This document shows positions 47,337 to 58,006 of a stretch of 64,000 nt of DNA, piece after piece (positions within the stretch are counted from its first letter, which is position 1; each line of letters starts with the position of its first letter). Origin of the DNA: Paracamarosporium sp. OC-R06-R3 (taxonomy: Eukaryota; Ascomycota; Dothideomycetes; Pleosporales; Didymosphaeriaceae). The stretch spans positions 186,875-250,874 of the forward strand of contig JACVRA010000054.1 of assembly GCA_019828545.1 (NCBI GenBank), written 5' to 3'. Position numbers and translations under genes: made by a program. Below the pieces are notes generated by a model. It was not told where the DNA came from. It worked only from the letters and a program-made list of their open reading frames with translations, and did not search any database.

Positions 47337-48394
47337 TTAGGATGTTGATTCGTACGCGCGCTTCGATCTACTCAGGAAGCCCGCCGTCGCGGCCGCGACG
47401 CTGCGTTTAGCCGATTTCCTTGGGATCGGATCAACGTGGCGAGGAAACCGATTAGGCAAAGCAAGTGTAAGGATGAGAGCGACGGCACCGATGGGGAGAC
47501 TGTAGCGGGCGGGTGACGTGGGTTAGTAACTCTTCATAATCGACATGATCATGGGGTACGACTTGCTTCAAGTAGAAGACCCAGCGCCATTGGTTAACAT
47601 TGCTGAGGCCACCACCAATGAGTGGACTGACGACCAATGCAATCGCCAGGGTGCAGGACAAGACAGCGTTCATCTTGCTGTAACCTGATGTGGGTACAAT
47701 TTGGAAGAAAGCCGTGGACGTTAGAGCCACCGATGCCTTGGAGGGCCCGGAAAACTATGCTAGAGTGCAGTAGACATCAGTAAAAATGCTTAGTACCATG
47801 AAGAACCGCCATATTGGACTGGCAGGTCAGTAGGTACCCACAGCTGATTAATGGAATGGGACGCCCCGCAACCGGCCGAGAAGGCCATGAAGAGGATGAG
47901 CGAGCCAAGAAGCGTGGTCTTGAGGCCAAAGTGGTGTGCAGTCTTGGCCCAGATGATGAGAAAGCCTTGGAATCCTCAGTGTTCAAGTTGCCTTTTTCGA
48001 GCAATGAGGTTGGGCGTACCTGTGAAGGCAGAAAGGTAGGCTGTGATGAGCCAGTTGCCTTTGTCGAAGCCATCCAAGTCCGCCGATATGGTGACCAACG
48101 AAGTGCTGACAATGGAAATCTCGGCGGTCGGTAGGAAAATGCAAATACATAGGCTTCATGCATAGCTATAGATGAGCTTGAAACTTGGACAGGCGACGGC
48201 AGACAGTGCAAGACTAAGAGAGCAACTGACCTTATAAAGACGATCACCAAGCGAATTCCGGTGAGATATCTTCCCGAGGGAATTGTTCCTTCCTGGTCGA
48301 TGCCGTTTTCAACGCTCTGCTGGAGAGTAATGTCGGGCTCACCAGTCTCTGGAGCCTTGCGCTCCTGCGAAAAAATAGCGCTAGTACCAGTCAT
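47337..48394 (-). pseudogene. Broken DHA2-type MFS transporter (N-terminal half)
   Basis: Exons follow 48394-48231, 48153-48020, 47965-47842, 47759-47567 and 47499-47337. They read LCICIFLPTAEISIVSTSLV, then GNWLITAYLSAFT|GFLIIWAKTAHHFGLKTT, then IVFRALQGIGGS, then STAFFQIVPTSGYSKMN and QWRWVFYLN|LPIGAVALIL: helices 1-6 of a DHA2 drug-efflux transporter. Two defects are seen. The frame shifts at about 47724-47736 (..GIGGS to ALTSTAFF). The sequence also stops after NRFPRHVDPIPRKSAKR.., losing helices 7-14. The intron at 47566-47500 has a GC donor (GCAAGT) with a good CTAAC branch and CAG acceptor. Either a pseudogene or, less likely, a frame error plus a truncated gene. Confidence 0.7.
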
Positions 48395-49228
48395 GCCGAC
48401 GGTTAGGAGGCTTACTTGGCGACTTGATGAGTATGGAAGAATGTGAGTAGTTGAGTTCTGGTGCGTCGTAGAGCGTTCTGATTAGCGGGCTAACAAGCTA
48501 CGTCTTCTGACTGAGAAGTCGAAGTTAAGGTGAGAATCGCAAGACAAGCCCAGAGCGTGATTGAATTTGAGGCTGTATTCTAACAGGTGTCGGAGACAGC
48601 CGACATAGGAAAGGGAAAAGTAAATAAAAATCGAATCTATCTGTCAAATTGTACCCCATAATCTGGCATAAGAGCGTTTTGCTAGGCCCAAAGTGGCAGT
48701 ATCATATTGGCTTCCGGCAGCTAAAAGCCACGGCCTGGGTCAACAACGTCACAGACAGCTAACTGGGTGAAAGGGCTTGACATACGCTGCCTTATTGGCT
48801 AGAAGTCCACATTGCCTGATTATGTGGTACACCCAATCCATCTGATCCAGGCCTAGCGTAGTCACCATCTCCCCGCGTGTCCGTCTACAATACTTTCGCC
48901 CTGTACCACAGCAATGCCCCTGGCTTCCTGGGGTCCAAGAAGGAAGAGCAGAGGCTGGAAACGCTGCGATGATTGCATCCGCAAGCAAATACCGCCTCTA
49001 TGTGCATCAGACAGTCTACGTCGCTTGTAAGGGAAGGAGCTGACCTCCCGGTTTCCCGGTTTGCCCAATTGCGCCTTCGCTTGGCTTTCATTGAGTATAA
49101 ATTCGTCGCCGCTCTCAGACCACACCCATCGAGACATTACCTTTCTACCACTCATCAACCGCCTAATTATCTATCCACCGCCCATCAGCCGCCTACTTAT
49201 CTATCCACCGCCCATCAACCCATCAGTC
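48395..49228. other. Intergenic, divergent
   Basis: About 830 bp between the broken transporter's start and the TMEM53-like gene. A 30-bp tandem duplication occupies its right end. No other ORF supported. Confidence 0.5.
49153..49212 (+). repeat. 30-bp direct repeat x2 in 5' leader
   Basis: Two adjacent 30-bp copies of the atcarccgcctamttatcta-type unit ending ccaccgccc, differing at two bases, with a partial third copy running to about 49225, immediately before the ATG of the TMEM53-like gene. Confidence 0.85.
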
Positions 49229-50169
49229 ATGACCACAACAATGCCCCAGCCGTGCGGCGGCAGCGGCAGCGGCGGGGGCGGCGGGCGTGGCGGGTTGAGC
49301 TTCATGGAGACGCTGTCCCCCAGCGTTTACCTCTTGCGCCCATCGCCCGACAACACGACACCCAGACCCAAGGCCGACGACCCGGCGCTGATCATCGTCT
49401 TTGGCTGGATGAACGCTGCGCGCGGCCCGCTCGCCAAATACGTCCTTCAGTACCAGGCTCTTTTCCCAGCGTCGGCCATCCTGCTCGTCACGTGCTCGTT
49501 CGCAGCCATGACGCTCCCGTGGCTGGGCTTGCGGGAGGCCCGCGTTGCTGCCACCACTACCCGCGCCATCATCGAGCAGGACAAGGCCAAAAACCACCTC
49601 AAAGCCACACGGACCCGCGCCCTCGCCCGTGCTTACTAGTCCACGTCTTCTCCAATGCCGGCTCGACCATGTTGTACCACCTTTACACGGCCTATGCGAC
49701 CACTAGCTCTTCTGATGCGCCCAAAGATACCGTCCTACCCTTGCATGCCGCCGTCTTTGACTCTGCGCCCGCGCCCTTCACCTACCAGACTCTCCTGCAG
49801 GGCATACTCAACGGCCTCCCTTCGGCGGTGGTTCGCTTCGTCGTCATACCCATTGCGTATCTCTACGTTGCCCTCGTATGGATCGTTGTCACCGTACTGC
49901 GGGTGCCCGACCACATCGGCGATCTGGGACCGCGCGCGCACAACGACCCGGACCGCGTGCATGAGACCCGCCGCATCTACATGTACGGTCCGGCTGATCG
50001 CATCACGCCGGCCGCGGGTGTGAAGCGCCACGCCCACGACGCTGAGGCACGGGGTTTCCATGTGCGACATGCAGTGTTCGATGGAACGGGACATGTAGCG
50101 TATGCGAGGAAGCACGCGGATCGCTACTGGCGCGCTGTGAGACAGACCTGGGAGGAGGCACGGCTATAG
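49229..50169 (+). pseudogene. DUF829 (TMEM53-like) protein gene with frame breaks
   Basis: From ATG 49229 the first frame gives a Gly-rich leader and then ALIIVFGWMNAARGPLAKYV and ARVAATTTRAIIEQDKAK, typical of fungal DUF829 alpha/beta-hydrolase-like proteins. It ends at TAG 49637. The family sequence resumes in another frame at LLVHVFSNAGSTMLYHLYTAY and runs to 50169 (VFDSAPAPFTYQTLLQGILNGLP, HDAEARGFHVRHAVFDGTGHVAY). A middle frame reads TTSKPHGPAPSPV between ~49591 and 49630, so two single-base insertions (one in an A run at ~49590, one near 49634) explain it better than an intron; no usable splice pair was found. Pseudogene or sequencing error. Membrane segment at ~VVRFVVIPIAYLYVAL. Confidence 0.65.
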
Positions 50170-50822
50170 GGGTCAAGGTCTAGTCACTGGACTATCTCCA
50201 CTTCGGTAAGTTAGAGTAGATCTTATGCTTTCTCATGGTGCGGTATGGCCCATGATACCCTTGAGGTACATGTTTAGTCACACAGTGGGTGACAAGATAA
50301 ATTGAATCCTCTAGGTAGTCTTTTCCGAAAAAAGCATTACGATGCCGTTGACGATACAGTAGCTTTGATGGGTTCAGATCTTCGTCTCAGACAGTTACAA
50401 ACGCCCGAAATATCCTATTGTTTTCAGCGAAGTGTCTACAAGGCTGCGTTGTGCGCGGCTTACCCAGGTTCTATCGGGAAGGCTACTTGGTCGGTCCCCT
50501 TTGTATTAACTTTGTCGAGGTGCACTTATCTCACATCAGGCACTTATATGATTGCACGGTTACCACCCAAGTCCATTTGCTTCAAAGGCGTTATTGATTA
50601 GATATCCCTGCCACGTGCGGTTGAAGCGACACCCATCAAACTCGTCACTTTATTCAACAAGCCTTCCTCCCCGACTTTGTCGGATCGCCTTCCATCCTTT
50701 GCCTTCGAAATTCCGATTTCCATCCCTGTCTCGCTTCTCTTAGCCTCTAAACCCTCCTCCTAAGAACTTTGATTACCTGAGGTTCGCATCCTTAGACTGG
50801 TCAAATCGCCATAAAAGCAAGC
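50170..50822. other. Intergenic
   Basis: About 650 bp, pyrimidine-rich near 50640-50770, probably the promoter of the CFEM gene. Nothing else recognised. Confidence 0.5.
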
Positions 50823-52378
50823 ATGTCTTCCATTCTTTTCGTGCTAGCCATGATGGGGAACCTAGCCTCAGGTCAATTGCAAGACCTCCCTAAATGCGGT
50901 GTTCGTACCAACCAGCACTAGGCCCAGTCCAACAGTTTCAACATCAGTATTGCTGATACGCTCACCATTACAGCTGAATTGCATCGCTAGTGCCGTCCTC
51001 AACTCGACATGTGCCCCGGCCGACATGCCCTGTATTTGTACCAATGCAGCCCTTCAGGGCTAGGCGCATCAATGCGTCCTTGCGTCGTGCACTGTTCGAG
51101 AGCAGTTGAGTATGTCCACCTTATCCTCGTCTCTTTTCCCATTCACAGTATCCCTGGTGTGAATATCCTCTCTGATACCTTGGCACTGATGCCTTGGCAC
51201 GAGTAGCTACGCTCAACATCACCAATGCCCAATGCGGTATCTTCTCGGGCCATTACCACTCGTGGGTGCCGCCGATGATGTTTTTCATTATCTTCGCAGG
51301 CATAATCTTCGTCCTGAGACTAGTATCCAGGATTGTGTGCCACACAAAACTCTGGTGGGATGACTTCTTCAATCTTTTGGCCGCGGTGAGGCCCCTCTCT
51401 GAATACGTGCGACTTTTGAGATAGCTTGAAACTTATCGTCGTCTAGATAGGCTGTGTTGCATACTCTGCCGTTTGCTTCGTGACCGGCAACTTGGGCCTA
51501 GAAAACATCACCACGCTTCTGACGGTACGGCTCTCTCTCTCTCTCTTTTCTCAGCCGCTCAGTCTAACAGAGGCTAGCTCTCATACATTGAATTCCTACT
51601 TTACAACTGGTGTGAAGTCACCCTCCGCACGTCTGTCCTGCTCTTTTATACCCGCATTTTCGCCACTGAGACCGGGCCCCGCCGCATATTTTGGATTGTA
51701 CTCATTGTGAGCGACATCCTGAGCCTGGGCTTCCTCTTATTCAATATCTTCCAATGCACGCCTATCAACTACATCTGGCTACGATGGGACGGTGAACACA
51801 AGGGCCACTGCATCGATGCTAATAAGATTACCCTTTCGGGAGGCGTCATCGACTTGTTTTGGACCCTGCTCATTCTCGTTATTCCCTTGCCACACATCAT
51901 GCGGCTTAAACTACCATTGTACAAGAAATTTGCAGCCACGGTGATGTTTGCTTGGGGAATATGGTGCGTGTTGTGCAAAATCCACCATAGCCATTCATAA
52001 GCACATCCATGAGATACGTCAAAGCCTTCACCATACTTACCGTGCTACAGTACCATTGTTATCCTTTGCTACCGCTTCGCAACCCTCGAGGCTTATGATG
52101 CCGGCGATAATCCAACCAGTGAGTTACCTGCCGCCCTCTTTTCCTCTCAAAACGACATTAGGGTCCCTTCGTACAGCCATCTAACCCATCTGGCAGTCGA
52201 AGGCATCGGGGTGGCGCTCTGGTCGGGGCTCGAGTTCGACGCTGCCCTCATCTATGCCTGCATGCCAAGCGTTTACCCTCTCTTCCTTCGTATGATCTGG
52301 CACCGCCGGCAGCCACCCCCACAACCCGTACCAGACTCGTCCGTGGCCACATTGGCGGGTCCGGAGGCAAGAAACTAG
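50823..52378 (+). pseudogene. CFEM-domain PTH11-like receptor gene with one in-frame stop
   Basis: Seven exons were rebuilt: 50823-50900, 50974-51109, 51207-51385, 51447-51524, 51578-51963, 52051-52118 and 52197-52378. All phases close, giving 368 codons. A signal peptide is followed by a CFEM domain (PKCG|LNCIASAVLNSTC, DMPCICTNAALQG, then QCVLASC) and a seven-helix rhodopsin-like region (MMFFIIFAGIIFVLRLVS, ..WCEVTLRTSVLLFYTRIF, GGVIDLFWTLLILVIPLPH) ending LEFDAALIYACMPSVYPLFL, as in fungal PTH11-like GPCRs used for surface sensing. The only defect is TAG at 51061-51063 (codon 56) within the CFEM domain. A CAG-to-TAG transition (Gln) fits. Skipping it by splicing would delete conserved cysteines. 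Confidence 0.8.
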
Positions 52379-52713
52379 GGCGGTTCGGGAGGCGCGGCCT
52401 TTGGTCTCAACCTAGCATGACCCCAAAGTACGGAAGTGCAGATGTCTAGCCCGCTGCAGACGCATCTACTCTCATTCCGTTCTAAAAGCACAACTGCCAT
52501 GCAATTTCCTCCCTTTACAGCCCGGTGTGCTCATAAAACTGGCGCGCCTCATGATTCCTTGCATTCTGTAAGCTGACCTGTCGCGGTATGCTCAGAGCCC
52601 GACGAGGTTAGCTAGTGCTAACATTTAAAACTTATACTTGACTTTTTCGAGCTGTCAATTTTGAATAGCTTCCTCTGCATTATCTTCCCCTGCCAGCTTG
52701 ACGTCTATTAAGC
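52379..52713. other. Intergenic, co-directional
   Basis: 335 bp between the receptor-like gene and the P450; likely P450 promoter. Nothing specific assigned. Confidence 0.5.
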
Positions 52714-54447
52714 ATGTCGCTGTCCGGCTCGGCTTTGGCTACCTATCTCACGGCCGCGTTGCTGCCTCTGGCCCTCTCTGTTCTAGTATACCGCCTCGTC
52801 TTTTGCCCTCTGAGGCATTTCAAGGGCCCGTTTGTTGCCCGCTTTACTGATGCCTATGCCGGTTACCACGCCGCTCGGCGGCGGCTGCATCTACAAACCC
52901 TCTCGGACTTGCAACAGTACGGATCCGTATACCGCCAAGGCCCCAACCGCCTTGTCTTTAACACTGTAACGGCTATCCACGACATCTACTTGCATCCGCG
53001 TGTCACCAAGGGACGGGCCTATGGCTACTCGTCACTCGAGGGCCAGGAGAACCTGCTTAGCACGATAGACCGGCAGCGTCGGCGACAAAAGCGCAATGTG
53101 TACGGTCGCCTACTCTCGGATCGCGCTCTGCACGCCTTTGAGCCCACGATTGACGCCGAGACCAGCGTCTTCCTGCGCCAGCTCTTGGCTGTGGCGGACA
53201 CGGAGGCCCCCGTCAACATGACGTCCCTGTGTGAGCGCCTCGTGACTGACGTGTCGGGACAGCTGGCATTCGGCCACGCGCTTGAGACGCAGACCAAAGA
53301 TGACAACCGGTTTTTGCCGCGCGCCATGATGGGCCGGCTGGCGCTGGCCAATGTGTTTGGTGCGTCTGTTCTTGTTCTCCGCTCCCAATTCTATCTTCAC
53401 CCCAGGAGCTAACTGAAGTTGTGTCTGGTAGTAGCATGGCCCACCCTCTCGATAATGGGCATGAACAAACTCGTCATTTGGTGGAACAAGGCCAAGTTCG
53501 ACGCGTTTCGGGCACTTCTCACGGGGATCATCAGCACCCGCGTCGCCTTGCCTAGGGATGCCAAGTACGACGTCTACTCTATCGCGGCGACCGAAGGTGG
53601 AAAGAACGGTAGCCAGAATTCCCTAGAAAATACGCGTGAGCTTTGGGGAGAGGCCACATTTCTCGTACCCGCGGGTAAGTCTCTGTCTCTTTTTCTTTAC
53701 ACGACGGCTTCTTCCTCAACTTTTTATTCCTCCCACTCTCCCAAAGCGATACGGAAAAAAGTCTCACACGCCAATGTTCCAGGCGGGATGACCACCTCGG
53801 GCATACTCACGGCCGTCTTCTTCTACCTCTCACGCCACCCAGCCGCATACACGCGGCTGGCCTCCGAAATCCGCACCACTTTCCGTGAAGCCCAGGCCAT
53901 CCAAAGCGGACCTCTCTTGGCTAGCTGTACCTACCTCCGCGCCGTCATAGATGAGTGCCTCCGTCTCTCTGTGCCGACGACCTCGATGCCCTGGCGCGAG
54001 GAGGAAACCGTGCCTACCAGCGGTTCCTCGACCAAGTCCTTCATAGTCGACAGCCATGTCATCCCTCCCGGGACCATGGTGGTCGTCAACACGTACTGCA
54101 TAATGCACAACGAGGTCTACTTCTCAGACCCCTTTACCTTCCAGTCGGAGCGTTGGCTCGACGAGGGAAATAGTAAGACCCTGCGCCGCGCCTTTGTGCC
54201 CTTTGGCACCGGCGATGCCATGTGCCTGGGCAAAGGCTTGGCGTACATGGAGACAAGTCTTGTGATAGCTAAGACGCTATGGCACTTTGACTTTGCACAG
54301 GCGCCGGGCGAGGCTGGGAAGCTAGGGGGCGGATGGCCTGGGGGCAAGGATAAGGCGCGGGCACGGGCAGATGAATTCCAGCTGTATGATGGAATTGTGT
54401 CAGATCATGATGGGCCTAACTTAGTATTTAGAAAAAGAAACATATAA
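52714..54447 (+). CDS. Cytochrome P450 monooxygenase with atypical motifs
   Basis: Exons 52714-53359, 53432-53674 and 53783-54447 encode 517 residues. An N-terminal membrane anchor (YLTAALLPLALSVLVYRLVF) precedes the proline/glycine hinge (PLRHFKGPFVARFTDAY) and the C-helix region. The I-helix reads FLVPAGGMTTSG, where most P450s have AGxDTT. The K-helix ExxR is ECLR. The haem loop is FGTGDAMCLGKGLAYME, keeping Phe, Gly and the thiolate Cys, with Ala in the usual Arg position of FxxGxRxCxG. Overall it resembles fungal secondary-metabolism or benzoate-hydroxylase-like P450s. It should sit on the ER membrane. Adjacent accessory genes suggest specialised metabolism, but no core biosynthetic gene is next to it. 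Confidence 0.88.
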
Positions 54448-54506
54448 CTTTGAATGAGAGATATTTTATCACTAGAATAAAATGAACGCCTCCCCACCAC
54501 ACGTAA

Positions 54507-56074
54507 TTAAACAATGCTAGTCAAATCAGACTTCGTCCAATCTATTTCTGTTCTCTTGCTGGCCACCACGCTAGCCCGTCGATTCGACCCAAGCTTTCGG
54601 TCTCGCCTCTCTTTCTTTCGGCGATGCATTCTATATGTGATCAGGTACACCGCAAGTGACAATACGAAACTACAAAGAAAATAGATCCAGATCCAATGTG
54701 ATACAACATTACCGCTCTTCTTAGCTTCGTCAATTGGCATCCAATTCCAAAAAGATGTGCTGAAGAGTGTCTATCGTATTTGTCAGTTTCGAATAGGATG
54801 AAAGATTTTGTATCAACTTACAGCGACAGCCGTGGCAGGAAGGAAAATTAATGTCACGACAGCCATTATACGCATAACGTAGCTTTCATTGAGTGCAGCC
54901 TCGGCATGTCGTTGCGAAATCAAGCTGTTGACGGTATCTACCTGCGCTTGCGCTCGAGCCTCGAGCAGTCGTTTAGAGTCTTCTGCGCCCGCGATGAGTC
55001 CTTTCAGATATGTGATGCGCCGAACGAAACAGTCAGGTAGCTCCTGGACATTCTTCGAGACTTCTTCAATTAGTCCCAACGAGCTCAGGCCCCCTTGAAA
55101 AGTCAAACCGCAGAAGTATAGTGTTCCAAGAAGACCCGTCAGCTTTTGAGTGATATGACCAAAGTCGATCTCTTCAAGACGCGCGATGCGTTGCCGTGGA
55201 GACAGGTTGGATTTCAGATCGTCCGCCGCGCCATGTATGAGGCCCGTCTCCTTCTCCACACTCGCAAGGTACTGAGCCCTCCGCTCAAGCAAGACGGCAA
55301 AATAATGGATTTTCCACTCTACTAAGATGATCGGGAGAAGCATTGTGTGGTCTGCAAAATCCATCGACTCGCGCAAGCATCGCTTCATATCGCGAATTTC
55401 GTTCACCTGCAATCCGTGCACAAAGCAGTTGATAATGCCGGTTCTTGGGCATTTAGTCATGGCGACACAGTAGTTCCAATCCTTCGAACGACCACCACGA
55501 AACATAATGCCTTCCGACTTGACACTCGACTGTACGACACTAAATTTTGATTTGATAGGCATTGTGCTGAGTAGCATTCGGAGAAATTCGCTTGGGAGGT
55601 GCCACTTTCGGCGAATCGATTGAAGAGTAGCACATGAGAATGGAAGAGCGATCACTTCTGCGTCGGACTTGTGTTGTTCAGGTGCGCAGACGAAGACACG
55701 AAGTAGCGGCCTTGAGATTGCCGTATCATACTACGCTAAGATCAGTTCCAATAAGGAAGATTTTACTTATTGACGAATACCTTGTCAAGCCAACTCGCTA
55801 TTTTGTCTTCTGCGATCGGCTCTTGGTGAAACCGATTCTTGGCAGCCTGTAAGATACTTTAGACGTGAAGATCTGCAGACGTTAATAAACAACGACTCAC
55901 GACGCCTTCTCCATATATCTCGATGATTTCATTGCCATCTCCGCTAGGTGCTTTCCGTCCGAAATAACCTTCATTATCTCGAAGTCGCGCATCATAATCG
56001 TCGAACATTCTTCGAACAAGACGCAAGGCTGAAGTTGTGGGGAGACAAAATTTGGTGTCTTTAGCGTTTGCCAT
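54507..56074 (-). CDS. CorA-like membrane protein
   Basis: Exons 56074-55901, 55846-55781, 55730-54822 and 54770-54507 encode 470 residues. A soluble region with helices is followed by a long coiled-coil/helical stalk (..DSKRLLEARAQAQVDTVNSLISQRHAEA). Two C-terminal helices follow: VMRIMAVVTLIFLPATAVA|TLFSTSFW across the last intron, then WIWIYFLCSFVLSLAVYLI, with a basic tail. This is the C-terminal pattern of fungal CorA-like Mg2+-transporter-fold proteins. The GMN signature of true Mg2+ channels is not present (FSTSFW occupies that region), so ion transport is uncertain. Convergent with the P450 gene, only 59 bp between stops. Confidence 0.82.
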
Positions 56075-58006
56075 TTTCCCTGCGGCTGCCTACTTGTATG
56101 GCACATCTTATCAGTCTCTAAATCGGTCAAAGGCTGCAATGTTTTGTCATTCATGAGAGCTGCATGGCTCTACGAGATTATCGCCGGATATGGAATATTC
56201 TTCACCAATAGGAACGCTGGCATAACATGCAGGTCATGCTCAGCTTCATTCAGCCTGACGAATTAGGCAGCCTTTAGCTTGGGACGTTACACGAGGAGGG
56301 GAACAGGACGAGGCGATGCATCAGCCTTCTCTGCCTTGCCTGGCTCAGCTGGGGGCGAGGCTCTTGAGGCGGAGGCTGAGAAACCACAGAGATAACATTG
56401 TCTTAATCCGCTTGCCAGCAAACTGATCGACAGAGTGAATCTTGAAAAGCTGCAATAGATGCCAGTAGTAAAATACCGAGACCTATCGTACTAGCGTCTA
56501 GTCTCGACAAGATCAGTCTAGCCCTTCTTACCAGGCGCGTGATGTCACATGATCATTTTAAGACAATAACCGCTATTATCCAAAAACACCGAAATGAGAT
56601 ACCAGATCAAACGAGCTATATTTTGTGCTCATGTTGATAAACGACAGTCTTACAACGGCGAATAATCGTCAGCAACCATGCCTTGACACCGTCCACACCG
56701 CGCCATACTGCACACGCCATTCCATAAAACTCAAAGTTATGGATTACTTTGTGGACCCTTCAAAAGATGAAACAGCCAAAAACCTAAGCAACTTGCATTC
56801 CGAATGGAATCAATATACCAAACCGGTGTGTTCAACACAGTAGCCAAGATACTAGAGAGGAAGTGGCTGTAGCCAAGTTAGAGGAAGATTGTCGTCGAAA
56901 AGTAAACAAGTCTTATCATTCCAAGAAATTGCTAGGCAAATAAAATGAGGAAGCTCGTTCGAAGGCGATGGTGAGTGGCAACAGCAAATTTTGGTGATTT
57001 CTCCCTCCGTTATGACACTACCTCGAATGTGAACCACCTTCTATTATAGAGTTGAGTTGCTACACGTGGAGGCTTGAAACGTGCCGCATTCTCCTGTTTC
57101 GATCCTGATCTGTACATGTGTTCTCATAGCTTCTCACATCTTCTTCCTTGTCTATTGATCTTCTTTAGATGTGGATAAAATCTCCAAGAATTCATGTGAT
57201 GTGGAAATAGAGATACTAGTCATGCCGATATCGCACTTAATGTTAGTGAAAGAAATGATGGGCGCGTGAAAAGTCTGTGAATGGAAATTGTCTAAACAGC
57301 TATACTGTGCTTCATTAATACAAGCCTACGACAGGAAATCCCTCTTTCTACAACACTCATATTTAGGGTGAGCGGGTGATAAATTGTTTCTTTGAGAGGT
57401 GCGATTCCTTTTCGACAAGACTCATGCATGTTCGGAGGTCGATGCCGTTAGATCGAGAAGTGCTCTCAATTTATTACATCCGTTCCTGACTCACATAATC
57501 CTAAGCTACTATGTGATAATGGCTAGCATCAAGTCTTTTCGTTCGGAAGTAGACGGTTATTCATGTACTGCGGGTTGCGAGTCGACAATTCGGAGTGCCA
57601 GGACATAGCAGAGAAGTCGATGCGGTAACTGACTGTTGCAAAAATTCAGGTATTAAGCAACCAAGGAGCTAGAACTACCACTCATGCTCGCTTGCATCAT
57701 ACTTCAGGAAGCTTACCTTGTGAAAGTAGCGAAGTGGTGTGAATATAGGTGATTGGTCTATGATCGACTTCTTTTGTTCGACCCTAGATATCTAATTCAA
57801 GGAATGGTGGATATCATAACAATCTTACAGACTTAACAGACTGGAAATGCAGCATGCGCTTACGGTTGTGATCGCCTGGCCTGCAAACGCAATGTTTTGC
57901 ATTACTCGCTCACCTAACAAACGACTTCGCCTCAACTACCGCCGCCACAATCCTTACGACCCGTCAGTCCAAGTAAATATATGTAACGATACCATACTCA
58001 CTCAAC
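56075..58006. other. Gene-poor, AT-rich region
   Basis: About 1.9 kb between divergent genes, AT-rich between 56.4 and 57.8 kb. Short ORFs only. A TATA-like stretch (aatatatg) occurs around 57975, 30 bp before the next start codon. Nothing else supported. Confidence 0.5.

Noticed and set aside
48973..49640. In-frame upstream extension of the 3' half of the DUF829 gene
   Set aside because: The extension reads through the 5' leader repeats as THQPPNYLS-type repeats; the family sequence is in a different frame there.
51034..51063. A 30-nt intron removing the TAG in the CFEM gene
   Set aside because: Too short for a fungal intron, and it would remove conserved CFEM cysteines.
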